Positions 42,630-52,784 are shown, numbered from the stretch's first letter. The stretch: DNA of 64,000 nucleotides from UMGS1663 sp963558185 (GCA_963558185.1 CAUWFE010000002.1:27133-91132), one strand, 5' to 3'. Made by a program: numbers and translations. Notes: generated by a model from the sequence alone, not told the origin.

Positions 42630-43178
42630 ATGGATTATACAAATATTGAAGAAAAAATGAATAAAACAATTAGTGTGTTAGAAGAAAAATTATCAGAGGT
42701 AAGAGCAGGGAGAGCGAACCCAGCAATTTTAAATAAAATAATGGTAGAATATTATGGAACACCAACACCAATTAACCAAGTAGCTGGAATTTCTGTTCCA
42801 GAAGCAAGACTAATAGTAATTCAACCATGGGATATGAGTGTATTAAAAGATATAGAAAGAGCAATATTAGCATCAGATATAGGAATTACACCAAACAATG
42901 ATGGTAAAGTAATTAGATTAGCTTTTCCAGAATTAAATGAAGAAAGAAGAAAAGAATTAGTAAAAGAAATTCGTAAAACAGTAGAAGAAACAAAAGTTGC
43001 TATAAGAAGTGTAAGACGTGATGGAATAGATGAATTTAGAAAAAAACAAAAAGATTCAGAAATTACAGAAGATGAATTAAAAATGGCAGAAAATGAAATT
43101 CAAAAAATTACAGATAAAAAAATATTAGAAGTTGATGGAATCCTAGAAAAGAAAGAAAAAGAAATTATGACAGTATAA
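42630..43178 (+). CDS. frr: Ribosome recycling factor
   Basis: At 182 residues the length is normal. Conserved segments include LSEVRAGRANPAILNKIMVEYYG, TPINQVAGISVPEAR and IRSVRRDG. With EF-G it splits ribosomes after termination. It directly follows pyrH, as in most Firmicutes. Confidence 0.96.
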   Translation: MDYTNIEEKMNKTISVLEEKLSEVRAGRANPAILNKIMVEYYGTPTPINQVAGISVPEARLIVIQPWDMSVLKDIERAILASDIGITPNNDGKVIRLAFPELNEERRKELVKEIRKTVEETKVAIRSVRRDGIDEFRKKQKDSEITEDELKMAENEIQKITDKKILEVDGILEKKEKEIMTV

Positions 43179-43197
43179 TAAAAAGAAAGGATAAGAT

Positions 43198-43905
43198 ATG
43201 AATAAGTTAGAAATGCCAAAACATATAGCAATTATAATGGATGGAAATCGTAGATGGGCACGAAATAAAGGAATAGACATTAGACTAGGTCATAAAGAAG
43301 GTGCTAAAACATTAGAAAATATAGTAAGATATGCAAATAAAATTGGACTACAATATATAACTGTTTATGCTTTTTCAACAGAAAATTGGAAAAGAACAGA
43401 AGAAGAAGTAGGAGCTTTAATGTTATTACTTAAAAATTATTTAGACGATTATAGCAAAAGGGCAGATACAGAAAATATTAAAGTAAAAATTATTGGAGAT
43501 ATTGAAGGAATGCCTAAGGGAATGCAATCAAGTATGTATCAATGCATGGAAAGAACAAAAAATAATACAGGAGTTACATTTACAATTGCAATTAATTATG
43601 GAGGTAGAGACGAATTAGTAAAAGCAGTAAAGAAAATATCAACAGATGTAAAAGAAGGAAAAATATCTATAGATGACATTAATGAAGAAACAATTTCAAA
43701 CTCACTTTACACAGCAGGAATTCCAGATCCGGATTTACTAATTAGAACAAGTGGAGAATTAAGAACAAGTAATTTTCTACCTTGGCAATTAACATATACA
43801 GAATTCTTATTTATTGATAAAAATTGGCCTGATTTTACAAATCAAGATTTAGATTATGCTATAGAAACATATAATAAAAGAACAAGGAAATTTGGAGGAA
43901 AATAG
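43198..43905 (+). CDS. uppS: Isoprenyl transferase (undecaprenyl diphosphate synthase)
   Basis: The 235-residue protein carries HIAIIMDGNRRWAR, GHKEGAKTL, YAFSTENWKR and the end segment DLLIRTSGELRTSNFLPWQ. It makes the lipid carrier needed for peptidoglycan and for the polysaccharide locus in this window. It lies in the normal position after frr. Confidence 0.95.
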   Translation: MNKLEMPKHIAIIMDGNRRWARNKGIDIRLGHKEGAKTLENIVRYANKIGLQYITVYAFSTENWKRTEEEVGALMLLLKNYLDDYSKRADTENIKVKIIGDIEGMPKGMQSSMYQCMERTKNNTGVTFTIAINYGGRDELVKAVKKISTDVKEGKISIDDINEETISNSLYTAGIPDPDLLIRTSGELRTSNFLPWQLTYTEFLFIDKNWPDFTNQDLDYAIETYNKRTRKFGGK

Positions 43906-43962
43906 AAAATATCCTCCTAATTTCAGTATTTCAAAAGATAACGAAAGGAATGGAAAAAATAA

Positions 43963-44763
43963 ATGTTAAAAAGATTTACATCAGCACTTATGTGGTTTCC
44001 ACTAGTTTTAATAATACTATTAATCAGAAACAAATATATTGTAGATATTTGTTTAGCAATTATTGCATATCTAGCATTAAATGAGTATTTTAATGCAGTT
44101 TCAAATGTATCAAATCCAGTAAGATGGATAGGATATTTATGTTGTGCATCAATAGCAATTATTCATCTTGTGCCAATAGAATGGCTACCAATAATAGTAA
44201 GTATATCAGTACCAATTTTGCTTCTATTATTATTTGCACAAGTAATAGCTACAGATATGAAAACAACATTTAAAGATATTGCATATACTTTTTTTGGAAT
44301 TTGCTATGTTGTATTTTGCATAATGTTTATTGCATTTTTAGATGGAACCAAAAATGGAAATATTTTAATTTGGTATGCAATAATAGCAGCTTGGGGAACA
44401 GACATATTTGCATTTTTTACAGGAAAATTGATAGGAAAGCACAAATTTAGTAAAGTAAGTCCTAAGAAATCAATTGAAGGATGCATAGGAGGAACAATAG
44501 GAGCTGTTATTTTAATTTTATTGTATACTATGGCAGTTAATTATTTTTGGAACTTGCAATATTCATATGTAGTTATGGCTGTAATAGGAGTAGCATTAAG
44601 CTTAATTGGACAAATGGGAGACTTAGCAGCATCTAGCATAAAAAGATATGTAGATATTAAAGACTATAGTAATTTAATACCAGGGCATGGAGGAATGTTA
44701 GATAGAATAGACAGTTTGATTTTTATTGCACCATTTGCATATGTATTATTTAGACTTTTATAA
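43963..44763 (+). CDS. cdsA: Phosphatidate cytidylyltransferase
   Basis: The 266-residue protein has about eight membrane segments and the family signature near the C-terminus (SLIGQMGDLAASSIKRYVDIKD, then LIPGHGGMLDRIDS). It makes CDP-diacylglycerol. In most Firmicutes dxr would come next; here rseP follows directly. Confidence 0.94.
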   Translation: MLKRFTSALMWFPLVLIILLIRNKYIVDICLAIIAYLALNEYFNAVSNVSNPVRWIGYLCCASIAIIHLVPIEWLPIIVSISVPILLLLLFAQVIATDMKTTFKDIAYTFFGICYVVFCIMFIAFLDGTKNGNILIWYAIIAAWGTDIFAFFTGKLIGKHKFSKVSPKKSIEGCIGGTIGAVILILLYTMAVNYFWNLQYSYVVMAVIGVALSLIGQMGDLAASSIKRYVDIKDYSNLIPGHGGMLDRIDSLIFIAPFAYVLFRLL

Positions 44764-44839
44764 AATAACATAAATTGTTAGTTTGTGCATATTACATTGT
44801 GAAATGCAAAAAACTAATTATAAGAAAGGAAGAAAAATA

Positions 44840-46099
44840 TTGATTTCTATTTTAATTTCACTAATAAAAATTGTTTTTTTATTAGGTTTTCTTATTTTTA
44901 TACATGAGTTAGGACATTTTGCAGTAGCAAAATTATGTAAAGTAAAAGTAAATGAATTTGCTATAGGCTTTGGACCTACAATTTGGAGAAAACAAGGAAA
45001 ACAAACTAAATATGCTTTAAGGTTAATTCCTTTAGGAGGATTTATTAGCATGGAAGGAGAAGATGAGCATTCTGAAGAAGAAGGCTCTTTTACAAAAGCT
45101 AGTATTCCTAAAAGAATGGCAATAGTAGTAGCAGGTGCTACAGTAAATATATTATTTGCAATTATAGTATATTTTATATTAGCATCAACACAAGGAAACT
45201 TTATTTCTACTAAAATAGAGAGTATGGTGCCAGAATATGCAGCAGTTAATTCGGGGTTACAAGTAAATGATGAAATAGTAGCAGTAGATGGAAAAAATAT
45301 TCATTTAAGAACAGATATAGATGAAATATTACAAAAAAGTGAAGGAAAAACATTACAAATCACAGTAAAAAGAAATGGAGAAAATGTAACTATTCCAGTT
45401 ACTCCAACTGCAAAAGAATATAAAAGTACAGGAATATATCTGCAAGGTGGAGATTCAGAAACTACAAAAATATTAATGGTAGATAAAGGCTCAACATCAG
45501 AAGCACATGGAATTCAAGCAAATGATAAAATAATAGAAATAAATGATAATGTAGTAACAAATCAAGAGCAAATAATAGAAAAAATTAATCAAACTCAAGG
45601 AGATAATTTAAAATTAAAAATTCAAAGAGGAAATGAAGAAATAATAATAGAATTGCCACTTGATAAAGTAAATGCTTATTATTTAGGTGTACAATTCCAA
45701 CAAGCAGATAACAGTTTTGGAAATTCAATATATTATGGTTTTTGGAATACAATAGATTTTCTATCATCAATTGTTCAAAATGTAGCAAATATGTTTACAG
45801 GCAATGTATCAATAAATCAAATGATGGGACCTGTTGGAATTTCTGAAGTAGTAGCAAAAACAAATGGAATAAAAGAATTTGTATATATGTTAGCTTTAAT
45901 TTCAATATCTTTAGGAATTACTAATTTATTACCAATTCCAGCATTAGATGGAGGTAAATTATTATTACTTATAATAGAAGCAATACGAGGAAAACGATTA
46001 AGTGAAAAAATGGAAATGAATATTCAATTACTAGGTTTTGCATTTTTAATTACATTATCACTAATTGTAACATATCAAGATATTTTAAGACTAATGTAG
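44840..46099 (+). CDS. rseP: Site-2 protease RseP/RasP
   Basis: This 419-residue membrane metalloprotease has the zinc motif FIHELGHFAVAK in its first helix, GFGPTIW and RLIPLGGFISM, two PDZ-like segments in the middle, and the third zinc ligand in NLLPIPALDGGKLL near the C-terminus. It cleaves membrane-bound anti-sigma factors; the RsiV-like protein in this window is a plausible substrate. The TTG at 44840 has AAAGGAAG upstream and gives the family N-terminus. Its TAG stop lies inside the six-base duplication flanking the MITE-like element. Confidence 0.92.
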   Translation: MISILISLIKIVFLLGFLIFIHELGHFAVAKLCKVKVNEFAIGFGPTIWRKQGKQTKYALRLIPLGGFISMEGEDEHSEEEGSFTKASIPKRMAIVVAGATVNILFAIIVYFILASTQGNFISTKIESMVPEYAAVNSGLQVNDEIVAVDGKNIHLRTDIDEILQKSEGKTLQITVKRNGENVTIPVTPTAKEYKSTGIYLQGGDSETTKILMVDKGSTSEAHGIQANDKIIEINDNVVTNQEQIIEKINQTQGDNLKLKIQRGNEEIIIELPLDKVNAYYLGVQFQQADNSFGNSIYYGFWNTIDFLSSIVQNVANMFTGNVSINQMMGPVGISEVVAKTNGIKEFVYMLALISISLGITNLLPIPALDGGKLLLLIIEAIRGKRLSEKMEMNIQLLGFAFLITLSLIVTYQDILRLM

Positions 46100-46100
46100 A

Positions 46101-46356
46101 TGTTACTAGTTAAAGGTTTCTTTAAGTTAATATAAGGAATGCCTTGGAATATAAGCTTTTTATTGCATTCCTTAGGTTTATTACGAAATTTAAGAAATTC
46201 TAACTTATTTTATGGCACCCTTCCACTAAAGTGAACTCTTTCCAAAAAATTACACAGAATTTCTAAAATTTCTCCATAAACATTCGTTATTCCATTCAAA
46301 GCTTATATTCCAAGGCATTCTAATAAAGAAATAATAAAAACCATTAACTAGTAACA
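46101..46356. mobile_element. MITE-like 256-bp inverted-repeat element with target duplication
   Basis: The block is symmetrical around 46228/46229. The ends TGTTACTAGTTAA (46101-46113) and TTAACTAGTAACA (46344-46356) are exact inverted repeats. A 23-base perfect pair (46137-46159 with 46298-46320, core GAATGCCTTGGAATATAAGC) and a 16-base near-perfect pair (46186-46201 with 46256-46271) lie inside at the same centre. TGTAGA flanks it directly on both sides (46095-46100, 46357-46362), as expected of a target duplication. It contains no ORF. It lies between rseP and polC, with one end at the rseP stop codon. Confidence 0.85.
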
Positions 46357-46439
46357 TGTAGATTAAAAAGAAGGCATATTGACTTGCAAGTGCAAAAGTA
46401 AATTAACCTTTACAATAAAAATAGGAGGACAAATTTTAA

Positions 46440-49400
46440 ATGGGATGTTCAACAGATAAAACTTTAAAAGAAATATTTAGAGACTATAATTCGCAAAGTT
46501 TTGCTTTAAACAATGCAAAAATAGAAAATATGAATTTATATAAAAAAACGAATACACTAGAAATAATTTTAATTTCTGATGTTCATATCCCAATAAAAGA
46601 AATTTATGGGCTAGAAAAGTTTTTAGAAGTTCGTTTTGCAATTAAAAATATAAGTGTAAAGGTAAACCAAAAAGAAAATCAAGAAGAAAAAGAAGAAAAC
46701 ATTTGTGAACAAGCAGGTGCAGGAATAATAGAAAATCAAATTTTAAAAGAATGGAAAGATATTGTAGAATATGTATCTCATAAACATCCTATGGTAAAAG
46801 CAATATTACATGAAAGTAGCATATCAGTGGAAGGAAAGGCAGCAAATGTAATACTACAAATGAAAGGAAAAGATTTTCTATTAGCACGAAAATTTGATGA
46901 AATTTTATCAAATATATTTGAAGATATATTTGGAAAAAAGTATAAAGTAAGCTATATTGAAGATATTACAGAAGAGAATATCTTAAAATATCAAGAATAT
47001 AGTAGAAAAATGCAAGAAGAAGTAATAAAAGAAGCAAGTAAAGAGGCTTTAGAAAGTGCACACAATAAAGAAGAGAAAAGTAAAAATACACAAGAAATAA
47101 CAGAAAATACAGCACCTAAAAATGCACAAAACAATATTCCTAAGGCTCCAATGCCTCCTGAGCCACAACATGTAGAAGAACCAGAAGAGCATAGTCCACT
47201 AATATTAGGAAGGAATGCTAATATAAAAGAGCAACTAGTAAAAGTAGCAGATTTATCTGTAGATAGTGGAAAAATAATGCTAGAAGGAGAAGTAATAAAT
47301 ACAGATTCACGAGAGTTAAAAAGTGGAAAACATCTATTAATGTTTGATTTATATGATGGTACAAGTACTATTACATGTAAAGCTTTTGCAGAAGCTGAAA
47401 AAGCAAAAAATGTAATGAGCAGAATAAAAAGTGCAAAAGGTTTACGATTATCAGGAACAGCACAATTTGACCCATTTGCAAAAGAATTAGGTGTAATTGC
47501 AAATGTTATTGTAGAAACAGAAGGAAAGAAAAAGCAAGAAAGAGTAGATAACAGTAAAGTAAAAAGAGTAGAATTACATATGCATACACAAATGAGTCAA
47601 ATGGATGGAGTAACCCCAGCAAAAGACTTAATAAAAAGAGCAATGAAATGGGGAATGAAATCTATTGCTATAACTGACCATGGAGTAGTACAGGCTTTTC
47701 CAGATGCACATAAAATGTTGGGATTTGATAATCCAGATATGAAAATAATATATGGAGTAGAGGCATATCTTGCACCAGATAAAGTAGCTATTGTAAATTC
47801 TCCTAAAGGCCAAAAAATACAAGATGCAACTTATTGTGTATTAGACTTAGAAACAACTGGACTTTCATTTAGAACTGAAAAAATAACTGAAATAGGAATT
47901 ATGAAAGTAAAAAATGGTGAAGTTATAGATGAATTTAGCTGCTTTGTTAATCCTGAAAAACCAATTCCACAAAAAGTGGTAGAAGTTACAAACATAACAG
48001 ATGAAATGGTAAAAGACGCAGAAACAATAGATAAAGTTTTACCTAAAGTAATTGATTTTATAGGAGATAGCGTATTAGTAGCACATAATGCAGACTTTGA
48101 TATAGGATTTTTAAAATTCAACAGTAAACTATTAGGTTTATCAATAGAAAATACATATATAGATACCTTAAGACTTGCAAAAGAGCTTTTTCCAGAATTT
48201 AAAAAATATAAATTAGGGATGATAGCAGATAAACTTGGAATTGTTGTAGAAGTTGCTCATAGGGCATTAGATGATGTTGATACAACTGTAAAAGTATTTC
48301 GTGAAATGATTAAAATGATGCAAGAAAAAGGTGTAGAGACAGTTGAAGATATAGATACAAAACTACAAGGAAAAGTAGATTATAAAAAATTACAAACATA
48401 TCATGCAATAATACTTGCAAAAGATTATGTAGGTTTACGAAATTTATACAAATTAGTATCTATATCACATTTAGACTATTTTTATAAAAAGCCACGTATA
48501 TTAAAATCAATATACAAAAAATATTCAGAAGGGCTTATATTAGGAAGTGCATGTGAAGCAGGAGAATTGTACAGAGCAATTTTAGAAGGAAAAGATGATG
48601 AAGAAGTAGAAGATATAGCCAAAGACTATGATTACTTAGAAATTCAACCTATTGGTAATGGAATGCATTTAGTAAGAGAAGGAGTAGTGCCAGATACAAA
48701 GGCATTAGAAGATATAAATAAAAAAATAGTAGCCTTAGGTGAAAAATTAGGAAAATTAGTTGTAGCTACTTGCGATGTTCATTTTATGGATCCACAAGAT
48801 GAAATATATAGAAGAATTTTAATGGCTGGTCAAGGCTTTAGTGATGCAGATGAACAAGCACCATTATATTTAAGAACTACAGAAGAAATGCTACAAGAAT
48901 TTCAATACTTGGGTGAAGATAAAGCATATGAAGTAGTAGTAACAAATACAAATAAAATTTCAGATATGTGCGAAAGAATTTCTCCAATATCGCCAGAAAA
49001 ATGTCCGCCATATATTGAAAATTGCGAGCAAACAATTAAAGATATAGCATATGATAAAGCACATGAATTATATGGAGATCCATTACCAGAAATAGTGCAA
49101 AGTAGATTAGACAAAGAACTTACATCAATTATAAAAAATGGATTCTCAGTTATGTATATAATTGCACAAAAACTAGTGTGGAAGTCAAATGAAGATGGAT
49201 ATATAGTAGGTTCAAGAGGTTCTGTTGGTTCATCATTTGTAGCAAATATGACAGGAATTACAGAAGTAAATTCATTACCACCTCATTATAGATGTCCAAA
49301 TTGTAAATACTCAGATTTTACTGATTATGGATATAAAAATGGATTTGATTTACCAGATAAACCTTGTCCAAAATGTGGACATCCACTTGCAAAAGATGGA

Positions 49401-50888
49401 ATGGATATTCCATTTGAAACTTTCTTAGGATTTAATGGAGACAAAGAACCAGATATAGACTTAAACTTCTCAGGAGAATATCAAGCAAAAGCACATAAAT
49501 ATACAGAAGTAATTTTTGGAAAAGGAACAACATTCAAAGCAGGAACAGTAGGAACAGTAGCAGATAAAACAGCTTTTGGATATGTAAAAAAATATTACGA
49601 AGAAAGAGGAATTCCAGTAAACAACGCCGAAGTATTAAGAGTTTCAGCAGGTTGTACAGGTATAAAAAGAACAACAGGTCAACACCCAGGAGGAATTATA
49701 GTTGTACCAAAAGGAAGAGAAATATATGAATTTACACCAGTACAACATCCAGCAGACGACCCTAATTCAGATATAGTAACAACACACTTTGATTATCACT
49801 CAATAGACCAAAACTTATTAAAATTAGATATATTAGGACATGATGATCCAACAATGATACGTATGTTATTTGATTTAACAGGAATAGACCCAACAAAAGT
49901 GCCTTTAGATGATAAAGAAACAATGTCAATTTTTAGTTCTACAAAAGCATTAGGAGTTACAAAAGAACAAATAAGGTCAGAAGTAGGAAGCTATGGTATA
50001 CCAGAATTTGGTACAAAATTTGTTAGAGGAATGTTAGTAGATACAAGACCAACAACATTCGAAGAATTACTAAGAATTTCAGGACTATCACATGGTACTG
50101 ATGTGTGGCTAGGTAATGCACAAACATTAATAGAAGAAGGCACAATAAAACTAGATGAGGCAATATGTACAAGAGATGATATTATGATTTATCTAATAAA
50201 ACAAGGCTTACCACCACAAAAAGCATTTAAAATAATGGAATGTGTACGTAAAGGAAAAGCAACTAAAGACCCAGAAAAATGGAAAGAATATGAAGCAATA
50301 ATGAGAGAAAACAATGTACCAGAGTGGTATATAAGTTCTTGTAAAAAAATTAAATACATGTTCCCTAAAGCCCATGCAGCAGCATATGTAACAAATGCTT
50401 TTAGAATAGCATGGTTTAAAGTACATTATCCAACTGCATATTATACAGCATATTTCACAATTAGAGCAGATGAATTTGATAGTGATATAATGTGTTATGG
50501 AGAAGAAAAGGTAAAAAATAAAATGAAAGAAATAGAATTACAAGGAAATAGTGCAACAACAAAAGATAAAAATATGTATGCAATATTAGAACTTGTAATG
50601 GAAATGTATGAAAGAGGAATTAATTTTTTACCAATAGATTTATATAAATCACATTCAACAAAATTTATAATAGAAAAAGATGGAATAAGACCACCATTAA
50701 ATAGTATACCAGGACTTGGAACAGTTGCAGCAGAAGGAATAGAAGCAGCTAAAAAACAAGGCAAGTTTATGTCAATAGATGACATGAAAATACGTTCTAA
50801 AATAGGAAAATCAGTAATAGAATTATTGGACAAAGTAGGTTGCTTAAAAGGAATGAGTCAAAGTAATCAAATGAGTTTATTTGGTTAA
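46440..50888 (+). CDS. polC: DNA polymerase III alpha subunit, PolC type
   Basis: The 1482-residue length is normal. In order: N-terminal domain; an OB-fold part (about residues 255-365); a PHP domain starting VELHMHTQMSQMDG near 378 and split by the DnaQ-type exonuclease (CVLDLETTGLS near 465, ending RALDDVDTT); the palm with zinc-binding CPNCKYSDF and CPKCGHPL near 950 and EPDIDLNFSGEYQ near 1000; and the C-terminal GLGTVAAEGIEAA. It is the main replicative polymerase of low-GC Gram-positives. AGGAGG lies 11 bases before the ATG, downstream of the MITE-like element, which therefore sits in its leader or separates it from the upstream operon. Confidence 0.97.
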   Translation: MGCSTDKTLKEIFRDYNSQSFALNNAKIENMNLYKKTNTLEIILISDVHIPIKEIYGLEKFLEVRFAIKNISVKVNQKENQEEKEENICEQAGAGIIENQILKEWKDIVEYVSHKHPMVKAILHESSISVEGKAANVILQMKGKDFLLARKFDEILSNIFEDIFGKKYKVSYIEDITEENILKYQEYSRKMQEEVIKEASKEALESAHNKEEKSKNTQEITENTAPKNAQNNIPKAPMPPEPQHVEEPEEHSPLILGRNANIKEQLVKVADLSVDSGKIMLEGEVINTDSRELKSGKHLLMFDLYDGTSTITCKAFAEAEKAKNVMSRIKSAKGLRLSGTAQFDPFAKELGVIANVIVETEGKKKQERVDNSKVKRVELHMHTQMSQMDGVTPAKDLIKRAMKWGMKSIAITDHGVVQAFPDAHKMLGFDNPDMKIIYGVEAYLAPDKVAIVNSPKGQKIQDATYCVLDLETTGLSFRTEKITEIGIMKVKNGEVIDEFSCFVNPEKPIPQKVVEVTNITDEMVKDAETIDKVLPKVIDFIGDSVLVAHNADFDIGFLKFNSKLLGLSIENTYIDTLRLAKELFPEFKKYKLGMIADKLGIVVEVAHRALDDVDTTVKVFREMIKMMQEKGVETVEDIDTKLQGKVDYKKLQTYHAIILAKDYVGLRNLYKLVSISHLDYFYKKPRILKSIYKKYSEGLILGSACEAGELYRAILEGKDDEEVEDIAKDYDYLEIQPIGNGMHLVREGVVPDTKALEDINKKIVALGEKLGKLVVATCDVHFMDPQDEIYRRILMAGQGFSDADEQAPLYLRTTEEMLQEFQYLGEDKAYEVVVTNTNKISDMCERISPISPEKCPPYIENCEQTIKDIAYDKAHELYGDPLPEIVQSRLDKELTSIIKNGFSVMYIIAQKLVWKSNEDGYIVGSRGSVGSSFVANMTGITEVNSLPPHYRCPNCKYSDFTDYGYKNGFDLPDKPCPKCGHPLAKDGMDIPFETFLGFNGDKEPDIDLNFSGEYQAKAHKYTEVIFGKGTTFKAGTVGTVADKTAFGYVKKYYEERGIPVNNAEVLRVSAGCTGIKRTTGQHPGGIIVVPKGREIYEFTPVQHPADDPNSDIVTTHFDYHSIDQNLLKLDILGHDDPTMIRMLFDLTGIDPTKVPLDDKETMSIFSSTKALGVTKEQIRSEVGSYGIPEFGTKFVRGMLVDTRPTTFEELLRISGLSHGTDVWLGNAQTLIEEGTIKLDEAICTRDDIMIYLIKQGLPPQKAFKIMECVRKGKATKDPEKWKEYEAIMRENNVPEWYISSCKKIKYMFPKAHAAAYVTNAFRIAWFKVHYPTAYYTAYFTIRADEFDSDIMCYGEEKVKNKMKEIELQGNSATTKDKNMYAILELVMEMYERGINFLPIDLYKSHSTKFIIEKDGIRPPLNSIPGLGTVAAEGIEAAKKQGKFMSIDDMKIRSKIGKSVIELLDKVGCLKGMSQSNQMSLFG

Positions 50889-50946
50889 AAAGGTTTATAG
50901 GTAAAACCAAAATTAAAAACCTAAATATAGTATTTAAGGAAAAAAC

Positions 50947-51246
50947 ATGTTTAAAAATGCAATAGATTTAACACAAATATTTACAATTCAAAATGTGTTA
51001 ATATATATAATAACAATAAATATTATTACTTTTTTAGCTATGTGGATAGATAAAAGAAAAGCACAAAAAGGAAAATGGAGAATTAGTGAAAAAGCACTTT
51101 TTACACTAGTATTATTAGGAGGAGGGCTTGGAGGTATAATTGGAATGTATACCTTCAGGCATAAAACTAAAAAAATGTCATTTGTAGTAGGATTTCCACT
51201 TATTTTTATATTAGAAATAATATTAATTGCAGTAGTTATTCTATAA
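50947..51246 (+). CDS. DUF1294 membrane protein
   Basis: The 99-residue protein has three to four hydrophobic segments. The loop WIDKRKAQKGKWRISEKALF and the segment GGGLGGIIGMYTFRHKTKK are the DUF1294 signature. Its function is unknown. It follows polC by about 60 bases and ends just before a degenerate relative of the MITE-like repeat. Confidence 0.88.
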   Translation: MFKNAIDLTQIFTIQNVLIYIITINIITFLAMWIDKRKAQKGKWRISEKALFTLVLLGGGLGGIIGMYTFRHKTKKMSFVVGFPLIFILEIILIAVVIL

Positions 51247-51259
51247 TGCTTTAATGCAA

Positions 51260-51317
51260 AGAATGCTTTGGAATATAAGCTTTTCATTACATTCAAAGTT
51301 TATATTCCAAGCATTCT
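51260..51317. repeat. Degenerate short relative of the MITE-like element
   Basis: AGAATGCTTTGGAATATAAG (51260 onward) and its near-complement ending CCAAGCATTCT (51317) form a 23-pair arm with one bulge and one mismatch around a small loop. The core is the same as in the 256-bp element, and the right flank (TAATAAAAACAT) also resembles that element's right arm. It seems to be an internally deleted or eroded copy. It may also act as a terminator-like hairpin after the DUF1294 gene, although no T-run follows. Confidence 0.75.
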
Positions 51318-51360
51318 AGTAAAAAATAATAAAAACATGACTTAGTGAAAGGAATATAAT

Positions 51361-52221
51361 ATGGAAAGTGTAATACAGCAACAAAAAATAGAAGAAAATA
51401 ATATAGATAAAAAGAAGAAAACATTAAAAATAACTATATGGAGATTATTTGCTTATTTTATAATATATAGCATTATAGGCTTAATAATAGAAACAGTTTT
51501 TGGAATATTTACAAAAGGAGTAATAGAAAGTAGAAAAAGTTTTGTATATGGTCCATTTTGTGCAATATATGGTCTTGGTGCAAGTTGTATGATAGCAATA
51601 TTAAAACCATTTGAAAAAAACAATGCATCAGTTTTTATTGGGGGAATTTTAGTAGGAACAGTAACAGAATATTTAGTTAGTTTTTTCGGAGAAATAATGT
51701 TACATGTAAAATGGTGGGATTACTCAAATTTACCACTTAATATAAATGGAAGAGTTTGTTTATTATATTCAGCAATATGGGGCTTTTTAGCCTTACTTTT
51801 ACTAAAAATAGTAAACCCATATATAGATAAAATAATAAATTTCTTTAAAAATAAATTTACACCAAAAGTAGGAAAAATAATAATATCAACATCAATATTA
51901 TTACTATTACTAGACTGGATAGTTTCAACACTAATAGTAGGGGCATTTTTGGTAAGAACAATTCACAACTATGATTTAAAAGTAGAAAATAGAGCAAATA
52001 TAGAAATAGCATATAATATGATATATAATAATAAGGCTATGAAAGAATTTATATATAATCATTATGGAGATGCAAGAATGATTAGAACATTTCCAAACAT
52101 GAAAGTTGAAGATATAAATGGTAAAATGATATATTTTAAAGATTTAATGCCACATATACAACCATATTATGTTAAAATTTTTGACACAGAAATGTTTAAA
52201 TATTTAGAAGAAGAGGAATAA
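51361..52221 (+). CDS. Putative ABC-transporter type IV membrane protein (PF06541-like)
   Basis: The 286-residue protein has about five membrane segments. FIIYSIIGLIIETVFGIF, SFVYGPFCAIYGLGA, TEYLVSFFGEIML and WWDYSNLPLNINGRVCLLYSAIWG are typical of the CmpB-like family found widely in Firmicutes, whose function is unclear. A cytoplasmic C-terminal part of about 80 residues follows the last helix. It is closely followed by the HD hydrolase gene, probably in one operon. Confidence 0.82.
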   Translation: MESVIQQQKIEENNIDKKKKTLKITIWRLFAYFIIYSIIGLIIETVFGIFTKGVIESRKSFVYGPFCAIYGLGASCMIAILKPFEKNNASVFIGGILVGTVTEYLVSFFGEIMLHVKWWDYSNLPLNINGRVCLLYSAIWGFLALLLLKIVNPYIDKIINFFKNKFTPKVGKIIISTSILLLLLDWIVSTLIVGAFLVRTIHNYDLKVENRANIEIAYNMIYNNKAMKEFIYNHYGDARMIRTFPNMKVEDINGKMIYFKDLMPHIQPYYVKIFDTEMFKYLEEEE

Positions 52222-52232
52222 TGGAGGTAAAA

Positions 52233-52763
52233 ATGAAAGAAGAATTTATACAATTATTAAGAGAAACAAACAGAGAAGGAATGGAAGAATTAATAAAATT
52301 TTTAGAGAATAGTGACTTTTTTACAGCACCAGCAAGTACTAGATTTCATGGAGCAAAAGAATGTGGGCTTATGGAACATAGTATGAAAGTATATGAAATA
52401 TTAAAAACAAAAACACCAGATTCACCATCTGTTAGAATTATTGCTTTACTACATGATTTATGTAAGGCAAATTATTATAAAATAGATTATCGCAATGCTA
52501 AAAATGCTTTAGGAGTATGGGAAAAAGTACCATATTATACAGTAGATGATACAATTCCATATGGTCATGGAGAAAAATCAGTTATGATGATATCAGAATT
52601 TATAAAATTAACTCCAGAAGAACGTTATGCTATTCGTTGGCATATGGGATTTACAGAACCAAAAGAATTATATGGAACAATAGGTCAAGCATACAAAAAA
52701 TATCCAATTGCTTTGTTAGTACATGAAGCAGACTTAGAAGCATCATATTTCTATGACATATAA
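52233..52763 (+). CDS. HD-domain hydrolase
   Basis: The protein of about 176 residues has GLMEHSMKVYEILK and IALLHDLCKANYYK, the His and His-Asp metal ligands of the HD superfamily, and a later GHGEKSVMM and RWHMGF. The substrate is unknown. Two starts are possible: ATG 52221, which overlaps the previous stop region, and ATG 52233, five bases after GGAGG. I chose the second. Confidence 0.85.
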   Translation: MKEEFIQLLRETNREGMEELIKFLENSDFFTAPASTRFHGAKECGLMEHSMKVYEILKTKTPDSPSVRIIALLHDLCKANYYKIDYRNAKNALGVWEKVPYYTVDDTIPYGHGEKSVMMISEFIKLTPEERYAIRWHMGFTEPKELYGTIGQAYKKYPIALLVHEADLEASYFYDI

Positions 52764-52784
52764 TTTTAGCAAGAAAGGAAAAAA

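Noticed and set aside
46101..46356. Plain Rho-independent terminator of rseP
   Set aside because: The arms extend over the full 256 bases with exact terminal repeats and a flanking direct duplication, and no T-run follows.
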